A stretch of 64,000 bases of DNA from Chloroflexota bacterium (GTDB taxonomy: Bacteria; Chloroflexota; Dormibacteria; Dormibacterales; Dormibacteraceae). The position numbers were made by a program, and so were the translations under genes. Below, in pieces: positions 48,966 through 57,573 of the stretch. Positions within the stretch are counted from its first letter, which is position 1, and each line of letters begins with the position of its first letter. The stretch is from the NCBI GenBank assembly GCA_005880915.1, contig VBIW01000035.1, forward strand, positions 310,001-374,000. The letters are read 5' to 3'. The notes under the pieces were generated by a model. It ran no database searches, was not told where the DNA came from, and saw only the letters and a program-made list of their open reading frames with translations.

Positions 48966-51650
48966 GTGACTGATCGTTCGCCACACACCAGTCCTCTAGA
49001 GCTGACCGCCTTTTCGGTGCGGGGCGAGCCGATCAGCTACGCCGACGCAATTCGCGGTCGGTTCATGCCGATCCAGTCGGGCGACGCCTGGGGTCCGCCG
49101 TGGAGCACGACCTGGTTTCACGTCCGCGGCCGGGTGCCCGAGTCGTGGGCGGGGCGGCGTGTGGTTGCCCGCTTCGACCTTGGGTTCGTCGGGCCGACCG
49201 GCTTCACGTGCGAGGCGCTGGCCTGGAAGGACGGCAAACCCTGGCGTGGCGTCGACCCGAATCACCGGTGGCTGCCCATCGATGGGCTTGAAGTCGACTT
49301 CTACCTGGAGGCGGCGGCCAACCCGCGAGCGACCGAGCAGGGACCTGAACCCGCTCCCTCGATGCTCGCGCTTCGCAAATCGCCCGAACCGGCCTTCGTG
49401 CTCCGTGAGGCTGTGCTCGCCATCCAAAACGCTGACGGCGCCGGGGTCGGCGAAGCCCGGCTCGAGCAGTCCCACAAGATCACCGCAGTTGGCCACGCCC
49501 ACATCGACACGGCGTGGGAGTGGCCGCTCCGCGAGGCGAAGCGGAAGGTCGCGCGCAGCTGGTCGACGCAGCTCGCCCTGATGGACGAATACCCGGATTA
49601 CGTTTTCGCGGCATCTCAACCCGCGCAGTACCAGTGGATGAAGGAGTCGTACCCCGACATCTATCGCCGGATCAAAGAAAGAGTTGCGGCCGGCCAATGG
49701 GAGCCGGTCGGCGCCATGTGGGTCGAGGCCGACTGCAACCTTCCGTCCGGCGAGTCCCTCGTGCGGCAGCTGCTGTACGGCAAACGATTCTTCATGCGCG
49801 AATTCGGTTACGAGACCCGGGTCCTGTGGCTGCCGGACGTCTTCGGCTATCCGGGCAACCTACCTCAGCTGATGGCTGCCGCCGGCTGCGATTTCTTTCT
49901 CACGCAGAAGCTCTCCTGGAATGACACGAACAAACCGGAGCACCACACCTTCATCTGGGAAGGGATCGACGGGTCCCGCATCTTCACGCATTTCCCACCC
50001 GCCGACACCTACAACGGCAGCTTCGCGCCCGAGGATGTCGAGCGCAGCCTGCACAATTTCAAGGACGGCCACCGCTCGAACAGGTCGCTCTACCTGTTTG
50101 GCTGGGGGGACGGAGGCGGTGGTCCCCAACCGGAGATGATCGACTCTGCCCACCGGCTGGGGGTGGAGATCGGCCGCGCCGCGGACTTTTTCGAGGCGGC
50201 CGCGGCCGAAGCGAACGGCCTCACGACCTCGTCGGGCGAGCTGTATTTCGAGCTGCACCGCGGCACATACACGAGCCAGGGGCGTACCAAGTGGTGGAAC
50301 CGGCGCGCCCAGACGGTCCTGCGTGACGCCGAGATGTGGTCGGTTGGAGCCGGCGGCGAGTACCCCCGCGGCGAGCTAGAAGCGATGTGGAAGAAGGTGC
50401 TGCTGAACCAGTTCCACGACATCCTTCCCGGTTCGAGCATCGACTGGGTTTACGAAGACAACGTGAACGACCTGCGGCAGGTCGTGACGGACGGCGAGAA
50501 CGTCGCCGCGCGGGCTCTCGAGGCGATCGCGGGCGAAGGCGATCGCTTCGCCGTCTTCAACTCGACCTCGCACAATCGTGCAGGTGCGCCGGCCTACGGC
50601 TGGGCGGTTCACGCCTCGCGACCTGAACCCGCGCCAATGTCGATCGCCGCCGGCCGCATGGAGAACGACATCCTCCGGATTGATTGGGACCAGACGGGCC
50701 TCCTGACGTCGATCTGGGACAAGGAGGTCGGCCGCAGGGTGTTGAGCGCCTCGGGCAACCTGTTCCAGATTCACGACGACAACCCCGCCCGATGGGACGC
50801 GTGGGACCTGGACCTGACCTACCTGGACACCGTCGAGGACCTGACCGACCTCGACGCCGTGCACCTCGACCGAGACGGAGTGAGATTCGTGCGTCGCTTC
50901 GGCGAATCTCGGCTGTTGCAGCGCGTGGTCCTCGACGGGCGCGTCCTGCGTTTCGAGACGCAGGTCGACTGGCATGAGCGCCACAAGATGCTCAAGGTTG
51001 CGTTCCCCGTCACGATCAGCTCTCCTGAAGCGACCTACGAGGTTCAGTTCGGGCACGTAGCCCGCCCAACGCATTGGGACACGTCGAAGGCCCGCGCGAT
51101 GTTCGAAGTTTGCGCGCAGCGATGGGCGCATCTCGGCGACGGCGATTACGGGGTCGCGCTGCTCAACGACTCGAAGCACGGCTACGACATCCACGGGTCG
51201 GTGATGCGCTTGTCCCTTTTGCGCGGGCCGACACACCCCGATCCGACGGCGGATCAGGGGATGCACACCTTCACCTATGCGCTGATGCCGCATCCCGGCG
51301 ATTTCCGTCAAGCCGGTGTCATTCAGGCGGCCGAAGATCTCAACTCGCCGCTTCGGGTCGTCCCCACCAACCTCCCAGCAGGAATGTCGCGCTCACTTGT
51401 TGAGGTCGACACAGCCGAGGTGCCGGTTGAAGCGATCAAGCGAGCCGAAGACTCGGATGCCGTGATCGTGCGGCTCTATGAAGCGTGGGGGAGAAGCTGC
51501 ACGGCTCGAGTCCGGACCACGCTGCCCGCGTCGCGCGCTTTCCTGTGCGACCTTCTCGAAGGCAACCTCGAAGAGGTTTCGGTGCACGAGGGCGCGATCG
51601 AGCTCGAGCTGACGCCGTTCAAGATCCTGACCTTGAAGCTCGAGCCGTAA
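48966..51650 (+). CDS. Alpha-mannosidase, glycoside hydrolase family 38
   Basis: 894 residues from GTG 48966. N-terminal beta-sandwich-like region (1-165), then the GH38 catalytic domain starting AVGHAHIDTAWEWPLREA (zinc His and Asp). The nucleophile Asp lies in LWLPDVFGYPGNLPQL (about residue 285), and zinc/active-site QFHDILPGSSIDWVY lies near residue 485. The C-terminal half is the family's beta-rich domain. There is no signal peptide, so it acts in the cytoplasm on imported mannosides. No transporter is adjacent; the LacI-controlled transporter at 59338 onward is 8 kb away. Confidence 0.94.
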   Translation: MTDRSPHTSPLELTAFSVRGEPISYADAIRGRFMPIQSGDAWGPPWSTTWFHVRGRVPESWAGRRVVARFDLGFVGPTGFTCEALAWKDGKPWRGVDPNHRWLPIDGLEVDFYLEAAANPRATEQGPEPAPSMLALRKSPEPAFVLREAVLAIQNADGAGVGEARLEQSHKITAVGHAHIDTAWEWPLREAKRKVARSWSTQLALMDEYPDYVFAASQPAQYQWMKESYPDIYRRIKERVAAGQWEPVGAMWVEADCNLPSGESLVRQLLYGKRFFMREFGYETRVLWLPDVFGYPGNLPQLMAAAGCDFFLTQKLSWNDTNKPEHHTFIWEGIDGSRIFTHFPPADTYNGSFAPEDVERSLHNFKDGHRSNRSLYLFGWGDGGGGPQPEMIDSAHRLGVEIGRAADFFEAAAAEANGLTTSSGELYFELHRGTYTSQGRTKWWNRRAQTVLRDAEMWSVGAGGEYPRGELEAMWKKVLLNQFHDILPGSSIDWVYEDNVNDLRQVVTDGENVAARALEAIAGEGDRFAVFNSTSHNRAGAPAYGWAVHASRPEPAPMSIAAGRMENDILRIDWDQTGLLTSIWDKEVGRRVLSASGNLFQIHDDNPARWDAWDLDLTYLDTVEDLTDLDAVHLDRDGVRFVRRFGESRLLQRVVLDGRVLRFETQVDWHERHKMLKVAFPVTISSPEATYEVQFGHVARPTHWDTSKARAMFEVCAQRWAHLGDGDYGVALLNDSKHGYDIHGSVMRLSLLRGPTHPDPTADQGMHTFTYALMPHPGDFRQAGVIQAAEDLNSPLRVVPTNLPAGMSRSLVEVDTAEVPVEAIKRAEDSDAVIVRLYEAWGRSCTARVRTTLPASRAFLCDLLEGNLEEVSVHEGAIELELTPFKILTLKLEP

Positions 51651-51659
51651 ATCTGGCCT

Positions 51660-51722
51660 CGTTGTATCCAACGGCGCGTATCCAGAGCTGAAATTCGGCT
51701 CCGTTGGCGTCACCGACGCGGA
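51660..51722. repeat. 63-bp dispersed repeat, copy 2
   Basis: Gapless match to 36516-36578: identical 15-bp, 12-bp and 7-bp blocks at the same spacing, with a different 21-bp centre. The inverted arms CCAACGG (51668-51674) and CCGTTGG (51701-51707) are 26 bp apart in both copies. This copy lies in the 89-bp gap between two converging genes (mannosidase and acyl-CoA synthetase), so its setting differs from copy 1. It could serve as a bidirectional terminator here, but copy 1 cannot. Confidence 0.8.
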
Positions 51723-51739
51723 ATGAGGCAGCGGCCCTA

Positions 51740-53233
51740 CTAGTGAACCGCCCGCTCCTGCCCGCGCCAGTAGGGCGCGCGCAGGTCCTTCTTGAGGATC
51801 TTGCCGCTCGGATTGCGGGGAATCACGTCGACAAAGTCGACCGAGCGCGGACGTTTGAAGCCCGCAAGCCTCGATTGCGACCACTCGATGAGCTCGTCTG
51901 CAGTGAGATCTGAGTCCGGCTTTCGAATCACGACTGCCTTGACCGCCTCACCCCACTTGTCGTCGGGGATCCCGATGACGGCAACGTCCGCGACCTCTGG
52001 ATGCCCCGCAAGCGCCGCCTCGACCTCCGCGGGATAGATGTTCTCGCCGCCGGAGATGATCATGTCCTTGATCCGGTCCTTGATGTAGATGAACCCATCG
52101 CCGTCCATCGTCCCGGCGTCGCCGGTGTGGAACCAGCCATCGCGAATCGCCGCCGCGGTGTCGCGCTCCTTGCGCCAGTAGCCGGCCATCGTTGCGGGCC
52201 CGCGGTAAACGATCTCGCCGATCTCACCGTTAGGAACCTCGCGGTCATCGACACCGACCACCTTGAGCTCATGGCCGAAGCCAGAGCGGCCGCAGCTTAG
52301 AAAGCGCTCGCCGATGTGCTCCTCGTGCTGAAGAAAGGTCACGGCCCCAGTCGTCTCCGTCAACCCGTAGACCTGCGTGAACCGGCAGCCGAAGATCTCG
52401 ATCGAACGCTTCAGCAGCTCAGGCGTGATGGGTGAGGCGCCATAGAGGATGTTCTTCAGGGCCGAGAAGTCGGCGCCCCTTGCCTCTGGCAGCGAGGTGA
52501 GGAAGAGGAGTGCCGCGGGTACGAGGAAGCCGGTGTTTACTTTTTGCTCGACGATCACGCGCAGGATGTCCTGAGGAACGAACTCGCGAGTGATGACGGC
52601 GGTGCAGCCGGCGGACATCGCTCCCAGCGCCCAACCGCAGCCGCCAATGTGATACAGCGGCATCGCGACGAGGGAGCGGCCGCCCTCATCGAGCCCTTTG
52701 ATCTCCATCAACAGGTTGGCGCTCAGGCCCACAAGGCTGAGGTTGGTCAGCATTGCCCCCTTGGGGAGGCCGGTGGTGCCTGAGGTGTATAGCTGCCAGG
52801 TCACGTGGTCCTCGCGGTCGCGCCTCGGGTCGGCGCCGCCCTTCTCGCGCGGCAGCTCGGAATAGTCGAGGACTCGGCACGAGACCTGGTCGGCACTCTG
52901 CCGCAGGTCGTTGCTGACCACGAGCGCCTTGGGCTCTGCGTCGGCGACGACGGTGGCTACCTCGGACGCAGTGAGCCGCCAGTTGACCGGGCACGCGATC
53001 GCGCCCGCCTTGTCCAGCGCGAAGAGGAGCTCGATGTAGTCGTCAGAGTTCTTGTCCAGGATCGCGACCCGGTCGCCTGGCTCGACGTTGAGCTCTCCGA
53101 CCAGTCCGGCAGCGAGCTCGGAGCTCGTGCGATTCATCTCCGCCAGGGAGCGCTCCCTGCCCTGGTACCAGGTGATCGGAAACTCCGGCCTTCTGCGGGC
53201 ACGCCACCGCAGAACTTCGGCGATGGTGCGCAC
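51740..53233 (-). CDS. AMP-forming acyl-CoA synthetase/ligase
   Basis: 497 residues from ATG 53233. ANL superfamily: P-loop QLYTSGTTGLPKGAMLTN (about 160-177), YGLTETTGAVTF (about 300), YWRKERDTAAAIRDGWFHTGDAG with the hinge Asp, and the C-terminal lysine in NPSGKILKKDLR. It activates a carboxylate to acyl-AMP and then acyl-CoA. Chain-length preference cannot be read. It lies 43 bp behind the Fur-family gene on the same strand, so both could share the metal-controlled promoter. Confidence 0.93.
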   Translation of the reverse strand: MRTIAEVLRWRARRRPEFPITWYQGRERSLAEMNRTSSELAAGLVGELNVEPGDRVAILDKNSDDYIELLFALDKAGAIACPVNWRLTASEVATVVADAEPKALVVSNDLRQSADQVSCRVLDYSELPREKGGADPRRDREDHVTWQLYTSGTTGLPKGAMLTNLSLVGLSANLLMEIKGLDEGGRSLVAMPLYHIGGCGWALGAMSAGCTAVITREFVPQDILRVIVEQKVNTGFLVPAALLFLTSLPEARGADFSALKNILYGASPITPELLKRSIEIFGCRFTQVYGLTETTGAVTFLQHEEHIGERFLSCGRSGFGHELKVVGVDDREVPNGEIGEIVYRGPATMAGYWRKERDTAAAIRDGWFHTGDAGTMDGDGFIYIKDRIKDMIISGGENIYPAEVEAALAGHPEVADVAVIGIPDDKWGEAVKAVVIRKPDSDLTADELIEWSQSRLAGFKRPRSVDFVDVIPRNPSGKILKKDLRAPYWRGQERAVH

Positions 53234-53276
53234 GAAGCGATGTTAACTCCGCCGTTTCGCCTGCGAGATCGGCCGG

Positions 53277-53666
53277 TCAGGAACTGGCGGCGGCGCACTC
53301 GCGGCACAGGCCGCCGAACACGACCGTATGGCTCAGCACCTTGTAGCCGGTCAGGCTGTGGACCTGCGCAGCCGCGTCGTCCAGGACGCACACCGGCACC
53401 TCGGCGATGCGCCCACAGCTGTCGCAGCGGATGTGCTCGTGATGGTCCTCCCTGAGCTCGAATCGGGCGTGCCCTTCCCCAAGGTCGATGCGGTCGATCA
53501 TTCCCTGCCGCTCGAGCAGGCTCACGGCCCTGAACACCGAGGAGTAGTCCGCGGAACCGAGGGAGGACCGCACGTTGTCGTGCAGCTCGTCGATCGACCA
53601 CGCGTGGCGTTCCTGGATCTCGAATAGCCGGCGGACCTCATCGGTCACCGGGCTCGGCCGGGGCAT
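53277..53666 (-). CDS. Fur-family metal-responsive repressor (Fur/Zur/Mur-like)
   Basis: 129 residues from ATG 53666; the longer open frame upstream is out of context. N-terminal winged helix (SSVFRAVSLLERQGMIDRIDL), the metal-binding linker ELREDHHEHIRCDSCGRI with its His cluster, and two CxxC pairs (CDSC and CREC) for structural zinc. The repressor faces a metal ABC transporter, and the 76-bp gap between them is filled with palindromes. Whether the sensed metal is Zn, Mn or Fe cannot be decided from sequence. Confidence 0.9.
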   Translation of the reverse strand: MPRPSPVTDEVRRLFEIQERHAWSIDELHDNVRSSLGSADYSSVFRAVSLLERQGMIDRIDLGEGHARFELREDHHEHIRCDSCGRIAEVPVCVLDDAAAQVHSLTGYKVLSHTVVFGGLCRECAAASS

Positions 53667-53693
53667 GCGACACCAGTATAGGCAGCAGCGCAT

Positions 53694-53748
53694 TTGCCTT
53701 GCGCATTTAGGTTGTGCAATACTCTTGCGCATCTTGCGGGCAATGCGC
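53694..53748. promoter_or_regulatory. Shared promoter/operator between the Fur-family gene and the metal ABC transporter
   Basis: For the rightward ABC operon, TTGCCT (53694-53699) and CAATAC (53717-53722) are 17 bp apart. Between and across them lies the inverted repeat TTGCGCA-N7-TGTGCAA (53699-53719, one mismatch). A second palindrome, GCGCAT-N10-ATGCGC (53727-53748), ends on the ATPase start codon. The unit TTGCGCAT or its complement occurs at least three times. This is what a multi-site metalloregulator operator would look like. The binding protein is inferred from position. Confidence 0.65.
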
Positions 53749-54576
53749 GACGAGCTTGGGCTCGTGGAACAGGCGCCGGATGGGCGGTCCAGAGCTGCCA
53801 CTTTCGATCGAGCGGCCGTGCGGCTTGGTGGCAGGGTCGTCTGGCGTGACGTCACCCTCGAGGTCGCGACCGGTGAGTTCGTCGCGATCCTGGGCCCCAA
53901 CGGCGCGGGCAAGTCGACGCTCCTCAAAGCTCTGCTCGGCATCGTGCCCTTGAGCGCCGGCAGCGTGCGGGTCTTCGGGCAGCCTGTCCGGCGCGGCAAC
54001 GACGAGGTCGGCTATCTGCCGCAGCGCCGGCGATTCGACCCGGATCTGCGCATCCGCGCCATCGACCTCGTCCGCATGGGGCTCGACGGAGGCGAATGGG
54101 GCTTGCCCCTGCCGTCGAGGTCCAAGCAGAAGCGGGTCGAGGAGATGGTCGCGCTCGTGGGGGCGACCGCCTATGCCCAACGGCCGGTGGGGGAGCTTTC
54201 AGGTGGCGAGCAGCAAAGGATCCTCATTGCGCAGGCGCTCGTGAGCGGCGCCCGCATGTTGATGCTCGACGAACCGCTGGACAGCCTCGACCTGAACAAC
54301 CAGCAAGCGATCTCCGACCTGATCCGCGGCATCTGCCAGCGGCAGGGCGTGACGGTGCTCCTGGTCGCGCACGACGTCAACCCGATCCTTCCATTCGTCG
54401 ACCGCGTCGTCTACGTAGCGGGCGGCAACGTCGTGTGCGGCACGCCGGCGGAAGTGATCCGGACCGAGACGCTGACGCGGCTGTACGGCGCGCCCGTGGA
54501 AGTGCTCACGACCAGCGACGGTCGGCTGGTCGTGGTCGGTCAGCACGAGCCGGTCAGCTATCACGCCGACAACTAG
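53743..54576 (+). CDS. Metal ABC transporter ATP-binding protein (Znu/Mnt type)
   Basis: 277 residues from ATG 53743, which lies in the last operator palindrome; GTG 53763 is an alternative. ABC motifs: LGPNGAGKSTLLKALLGI, Q-loop GYLPQRRRFDPDLRI, signature LSGGEQQRILIAQALV, Walker B MLMLDEPLDSLD, H-loop LLVAHDVNPIL. The FDPDLRI Q-loop region and the DVNPIL ending are typical of zinc/manganese importers of the cluster 9 family. It is the first gene of the four-gene transporter. Confidence 0.92.
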   Translation: MRDELGLVEQAPDGRSRAATFDRAAVRLGGRVVWRDVTLEVATGEFVAILGPNGAGKSTLLKALLGIVPLSAGSVRVFGQPVRRGNDEVGYLPQRRRFDPDLRIRAIDLVRMGLDGGEWGLPLPSRSKQKRVEEMVALVGATAYAQRPVGELSGGEQQRILIAQALVSGARMLMLDEPLDSLDLNNQQAISDLIRGICQRQGVTVLLVAHDVNPILPFVDRVVYVAGGNVVCGTPAEVIRTETLTRLYGAPVEVLTTSDGRLVVVGQHEPVSYHADN

Positions 54577-55479
54577 ATGCCGCAGCAAGGCCCGTCCTGG
54601 GATCTCGTGGCCGACATCCAGCTGCTCCTGCAGTTTCACTTCATGCAGAACGCTTTCGTCGCAGGGACTCTGGTGGCGCTTCTTGCCGGAGCTGCGGGGT
54701 ACTTCGTCGTCCTGCGCGGCCAGAGCTTTGCGGCCCACATGCTTTCGCAGGTCGGGTTCCCAGGTGCCGCGGCGGGCGTCCTCCTCCACGTCTCGCCAGT
54801 TCTCGGTCTCATAGTCTTTTGCCTGGCTGCCGCGCTCGGCATAGGATGGGCCGGCCGCGACCTCGACGCCGGCCATCGCGCCGAGTCGGCGGCAGTCGGA
54901 TCGATCCTCGCCTTCTCGCTCGGCCTCGGCCTGCTGTTCTTCCGCCTGTACGCCGGCAGCGCCGCCGGCATATACAGCTTCCTCTTCGGAACGATCCTCG
55001 GGATCTCTGATCGGGACGTCCAGCTGACGCTGGTAGTAGCCGTCGCGAGCCTGGCCGCACTCACCTTGATCGGCCGGCCGTTGATCTTTGCCACAGTCGA
55101 TCCGGACGTGGCCGAGGCGCGCAGCGTGAACGTCCCGATGCTGTCGATCGCTTTCCTGGTCATCCTCGCTTTTGCCGTCGCGATCACCGTCCAGATCGTT
55201 GGCACGCTGCTGATCTTTGCCCTGCTGGTCGCGCCGGGTGCGTCGGCGCTGCAGCTGACTGCTCGACCCGGCCGCGCGCTCTCCCTCAGCGTCGTGCTAT
55301 CCCTCGCGTTCACGTGGCTCGGCCTGGCGCTGGCGTATTTCACCGACCTGCCGGTGGGATTTTTCATCACGTCGCTGGCCTTCGCCACCTATGTATTGAT
55401 TCGCGCGGCAAAGGGAGCGGCCGCCGTTCGCGGCGGAAGGCTACGGTTCCGCGAGCCGTCGTTCGCGACGCCGACCTGA
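54577..55479 (+). CDS. Metal ABC transporter permease (ZnuB/MntB-like), first of two
   Basis: 300 residues; ATG 54577 follows the ATPase stop directly with no spacer. Nine or so membrane helices. Family signature HMLSQVGFPGAAAG near residue 52, with the motif ATVDPDVAEARSVNVP (ATPase contact) near residue 170 and VQIVGTLLIFALLVAPGASAL near residue 205. It shares clear paralogy with the next gene, so the pore is probably a heterodimer. It overlaps the next start as TGATG. Confidence 0.92.
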   Translation: MPQQGPSWDLVADIQLLLQFHFMQNAFVAGTLVALLAGAAGYFVVLRGQSFAAHMLSQVGFPGAAAGVLLHVSPVLGLIVFCLAAALGIGWAGRDLDAGHRAESAAVGSILAFSLGLGLLFFRLYAGSAAGIYSFLFGTILGISDRDVQLTLVVAVASLAALTLIGRPLIFATVDPDVAEARSVNVPMLSIAFLVILAFAVAITVQIVGTLLIFALLVAPGASALQLTARPGRALSLSVVLSLAFTWLGLALAYFTDLPVGFFITSLAFATYVLIRAAKGAAAVRGGRLRFREPSFATPT

Positions 55480-56303
55480 TGCAGCAGATGCTGGCGCTCG
55501 ACTTCATGCGCAACGCTTTCCTTACAGGCGGCTGCATCGCGCTGGCCGCCGGCCTGGTTGGGTACTTCGTCGTCCTGCGCAACCAGGTGTTCACCGCCGA
55601 TGCGCTGGGCCATGTCGCGTTCACCGGCAGCCTGGGCGGGCTGCTTGCCGGGCTGAACCTGCTCGTCGGGGTGTTCGGCAGCTGCATCGCGGTCGCGCTG
55701 GCGATCGGAACGCTCGGAGGCCGAGGTCGCGGCCGCGACGTTGCCATTGGCACCGTCTTCGCATGGGTGCTGGGATTGGGTGTTCTCTTCTTGAGCCTGT
55801 ACGTCACTGCCCGCAGCGCCGCCACCGGATCGGTCGGCGTCAGCGTTCTCTTCGGCTCCATCCTCGGACTGCAGCCTTTCCAGGTCGTGGTGGGATCGAT
55901 CGTCGCGATCGCCACGTGCATCGTCACTCTGCTGATCGCGCGCCCGCTGCTGTTCCTGAGCGTTGACCCGGACGTGGCGCTCGCTCGCGGCGTGCCAGCA
56001 CAGGTGCTGACCGCGCTGTTTCTGGTCTTGCTCGCGGTGACGGTGGCGGAATCGGTGCAGGCGGTCGGCGCACTGCTGATCTTCGGCCTGATGGTGACAC
56101 CAGCGGCCATCGCCCAGAACCTGTCGGCACGACCCTGGCTCGGCATGGCGCTGTCGGCCTTGATCGCCCTGGCCGCTGTCTGGGCCGGGCTCGTCCTTTC
56201 CTTCTATTTCTCGTACCCAACCAGCTTCTTCATCACTTCACTCGCCTTCGTCGCTTACCTGGCATCGCTGGCCGGCCGGCGAATGGTCAGGAGCCTCGCA
56301 TGA
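55479..56303 (+). CDS. Metal ABC transporter permease (ZnuB/MntB-like), second of two
   Basis: 274 residues from ATG 55479, sharing TGATG with the previous stop; the upstream open frame is out of register. Eight or nine membrane helices with LGHVAFTGSLGGLLAGLN, SVDPDVALARGVPAQV and SVQAVGALLIFGLMVTPAAIA at the same places as its paralogue. Two permeases in one metal ABC operon are common in Actinobacteria and Chloroflexota. It overlaps the binding-protein gene by ATGA. Confidence 0.92.
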   Translation: MQQMLALDFMRNAFLTGGCIALAAGLVGYFVVLRNQVFTADALGHVAFTGSLGGLLAGLNLLVGVFGSCIAVALAIGTLGGRGRGRDVAIGTVFAWVLGLGVLFLSLYVTARSAATGSVGVSVLFGSILGLQPFQVVVGSIVAIATCIVTLLIARPLLFLSVDPDVALARGVPAQVLTALFLVLLAVTVAESVQAVGALLIFGLMVTPAAIAQNLSARPWLGMALSALIALAAVWAGLVLSFYFSYPTSFFITSLAFVAYLASLAGRRMVRSLA

Positions 56304-57190
56304 AGAGGGTCGCTTTGTTGGTGTTCCTCGGCCTGGTCCTCGCCGCGTGCGGTGTGAACACCACAGGGAGCACTGGTGGAGCAGGCAAGATCCAGGTCGT
56401 CGCCGCCGAAAACTTCTGGGGCAGCATCGCGTCGCAGGTCGGGGGGGCGCACGTCCAGGTGACCAGCGTCATCGTCAACCCCGACACCGACCCTCACGCC
56501 TACGAGCCGACGCCGTCCGACGCTCGCCTGATCGCCCAGGCCCAATACGTGATCTTCAACGGCGCCGGCTACGACGCGTGGGCGCCCAAGCTGCTCGACG
56601 CGAATCCCGCCTCGGGGCGCACCGTCTTGACCATGGCCGATCTCTTCGGCAAGAAGGACGGGGACAACCCGCACATGTGGTACTCGCCGTCTTATGTCGA
56701 CCGGGTCGTGGACAGGATGGCTTCGGACCTGGCCAGGATCGACTCGACGAACGCGCCCGCGATCAGCCAGCAGGCGGCTCTGTACAAGAGCACCGGTCTG
56801 AGGGACTACCACGACACGGTCAGCGCGATCAAGGCGAAGTACGCCGGCACCAGGGTCGGGGCGACAGAGAGCATCGCCGCCTACCTGGCGGAAGGGACCG
56901 GACTCAACCTGGTGACGCCCTACAGCTACTTGAAGGCGATCAGCGAAGGCACCGATCCAAGCGCCGTAGACAAGGCGGAAGTCCAGAACGAGATCGCCAC
57001 CAGGTCGATCAGGGTTTTCATCTTCAACTCGCAGAACTCGACGCCCGACATCCAGGGCCTGGTCGATAAGGCGACCTCCGCGGGAATCCCGGTGGTGAAG
57101 ATCACCGAGACGCTTGCGCCGGCCACCGCGACATTCCAGGACTGGCAGACAGCACAGCTCAAGGACCTGCTGCACGCACTCGGCGGCTAG
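56300..57190 (+). CDS. Metal ABC transporter substrate-binding lipoprotein (ZnuA/MntC/PsaA family)
   Basis: 296 residues from ATG 56300. Lipoprotein signal with lipobox GLVLAACG (Cys17). Cluster A-I fold: metal ligand His in DPHAYEPTPSD, His in DNPHMWYSPSYVD, Glu in GATESIAAYLAEGTGL, and an acidic position in VKITETL. There is no His-rich loop between ligands one and two, which zinc-specific ZnuA usually has. The His-His-Glu-acid set resembles Mn/Fe-binding PsaA and MntC, except that the usual Asp is Glu. It converges on the DUF302 gene, sharing CTAG stop codons. Confidence 0.9.
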   Translation: MKRVALLVFLGLVLAACGVNTTGSTGGAGKIQVVAAENFWGSIASQVGGAHVQVTSVIVNPDTDPHAYEPTPSDARLIAQAQYVIFNGAGYDAWAPKLLDANPASGRTVLTMADLFGKKDGDNPHMWYSPSYVDRVVDRMASDLARIDSTNAPAISQQAALYKSTGLRDYHDTVSAIKAKYAGTRVGATESIAAYLAEGTGLNLVTPYSYLKAISEGTDPSAVDKAEVQNEIATRSIRVFIFNSQNSTPDIQGLVDKATSAGIPVVKITETLAPATATFQDWQTAQLKDLLHALGG

Positions 57191-57573
57191 CCCGCGGCGG
57201 CGGCCGCCAGGGACTCCACCGCCGAGATGCTCTGCAGCAGCTCTGCCGCGAAACCATGCCGCTCGCGGAGATACTCGGGGCTGTTGTACGAAAGCCAGAC
57301 CTTACCCTCGCCGTCTTGCCAGACGAGGATCTTCAATGGAAGGTCAATCGCGACGCTGGGAGCGGCCAGCATCAACGGCGTGCCGGCCTTCGGACTGCCG
57401 AAGATCAAGAGCTTGGTGGGCGGCATTTTCAATCCCACCTTCTCCGCTTCACCGCTGTGATCCACCTGCGCGAACAGGTTCAGCCCGCGTGACCGCAGGA
57501 TGCCCTTCAGCCGGTCGACCGTCTGATCAACGGAGTGATTGCTGACCCTGTCTACGATTCCTGTGCCGGCCAT
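57187..57573 (-). CDS. DUF302-domain protein
   Basis: 128 residues from ATG 57573. The DUF302 pattern is clear: HSVDQTVDRLKGILRSRGLN near the start, FAQVDHSGEAEKVGLKMPPT, KLLIFGSPKAGTPLM, LPLKILVWQDGEGKVWLSYN and a helical C-terminus. The fold is known but the function is not; His and Tyr residues are conserved in the family. Its ATG overlaps the prolyl aminopeptidase ATG on the other strand (CATG at 57571-57574), an unusually tight divergent pair. Confidence 0.88.
   Translation of the reverse strand: MAGTGIVDRVSNHSVDQTVDRLKGILRSRGLNLFAQVDHSGEAEKVGLKMPPTKLLIFGSPKAGTPLMLAAPSVAIDLPLKILVWQDGEGKVWLSYNSPEYLRERHGFAAELLQSISAVESLAAAAAG

Noticed and set aside
51660..51722. Simple intrinsic terminator for the convergent gap
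   Set aside because: The arms are only 7 bp with a 26-nt loop and no T-run, and the same element occurs in a divergent promoter region at 36516.
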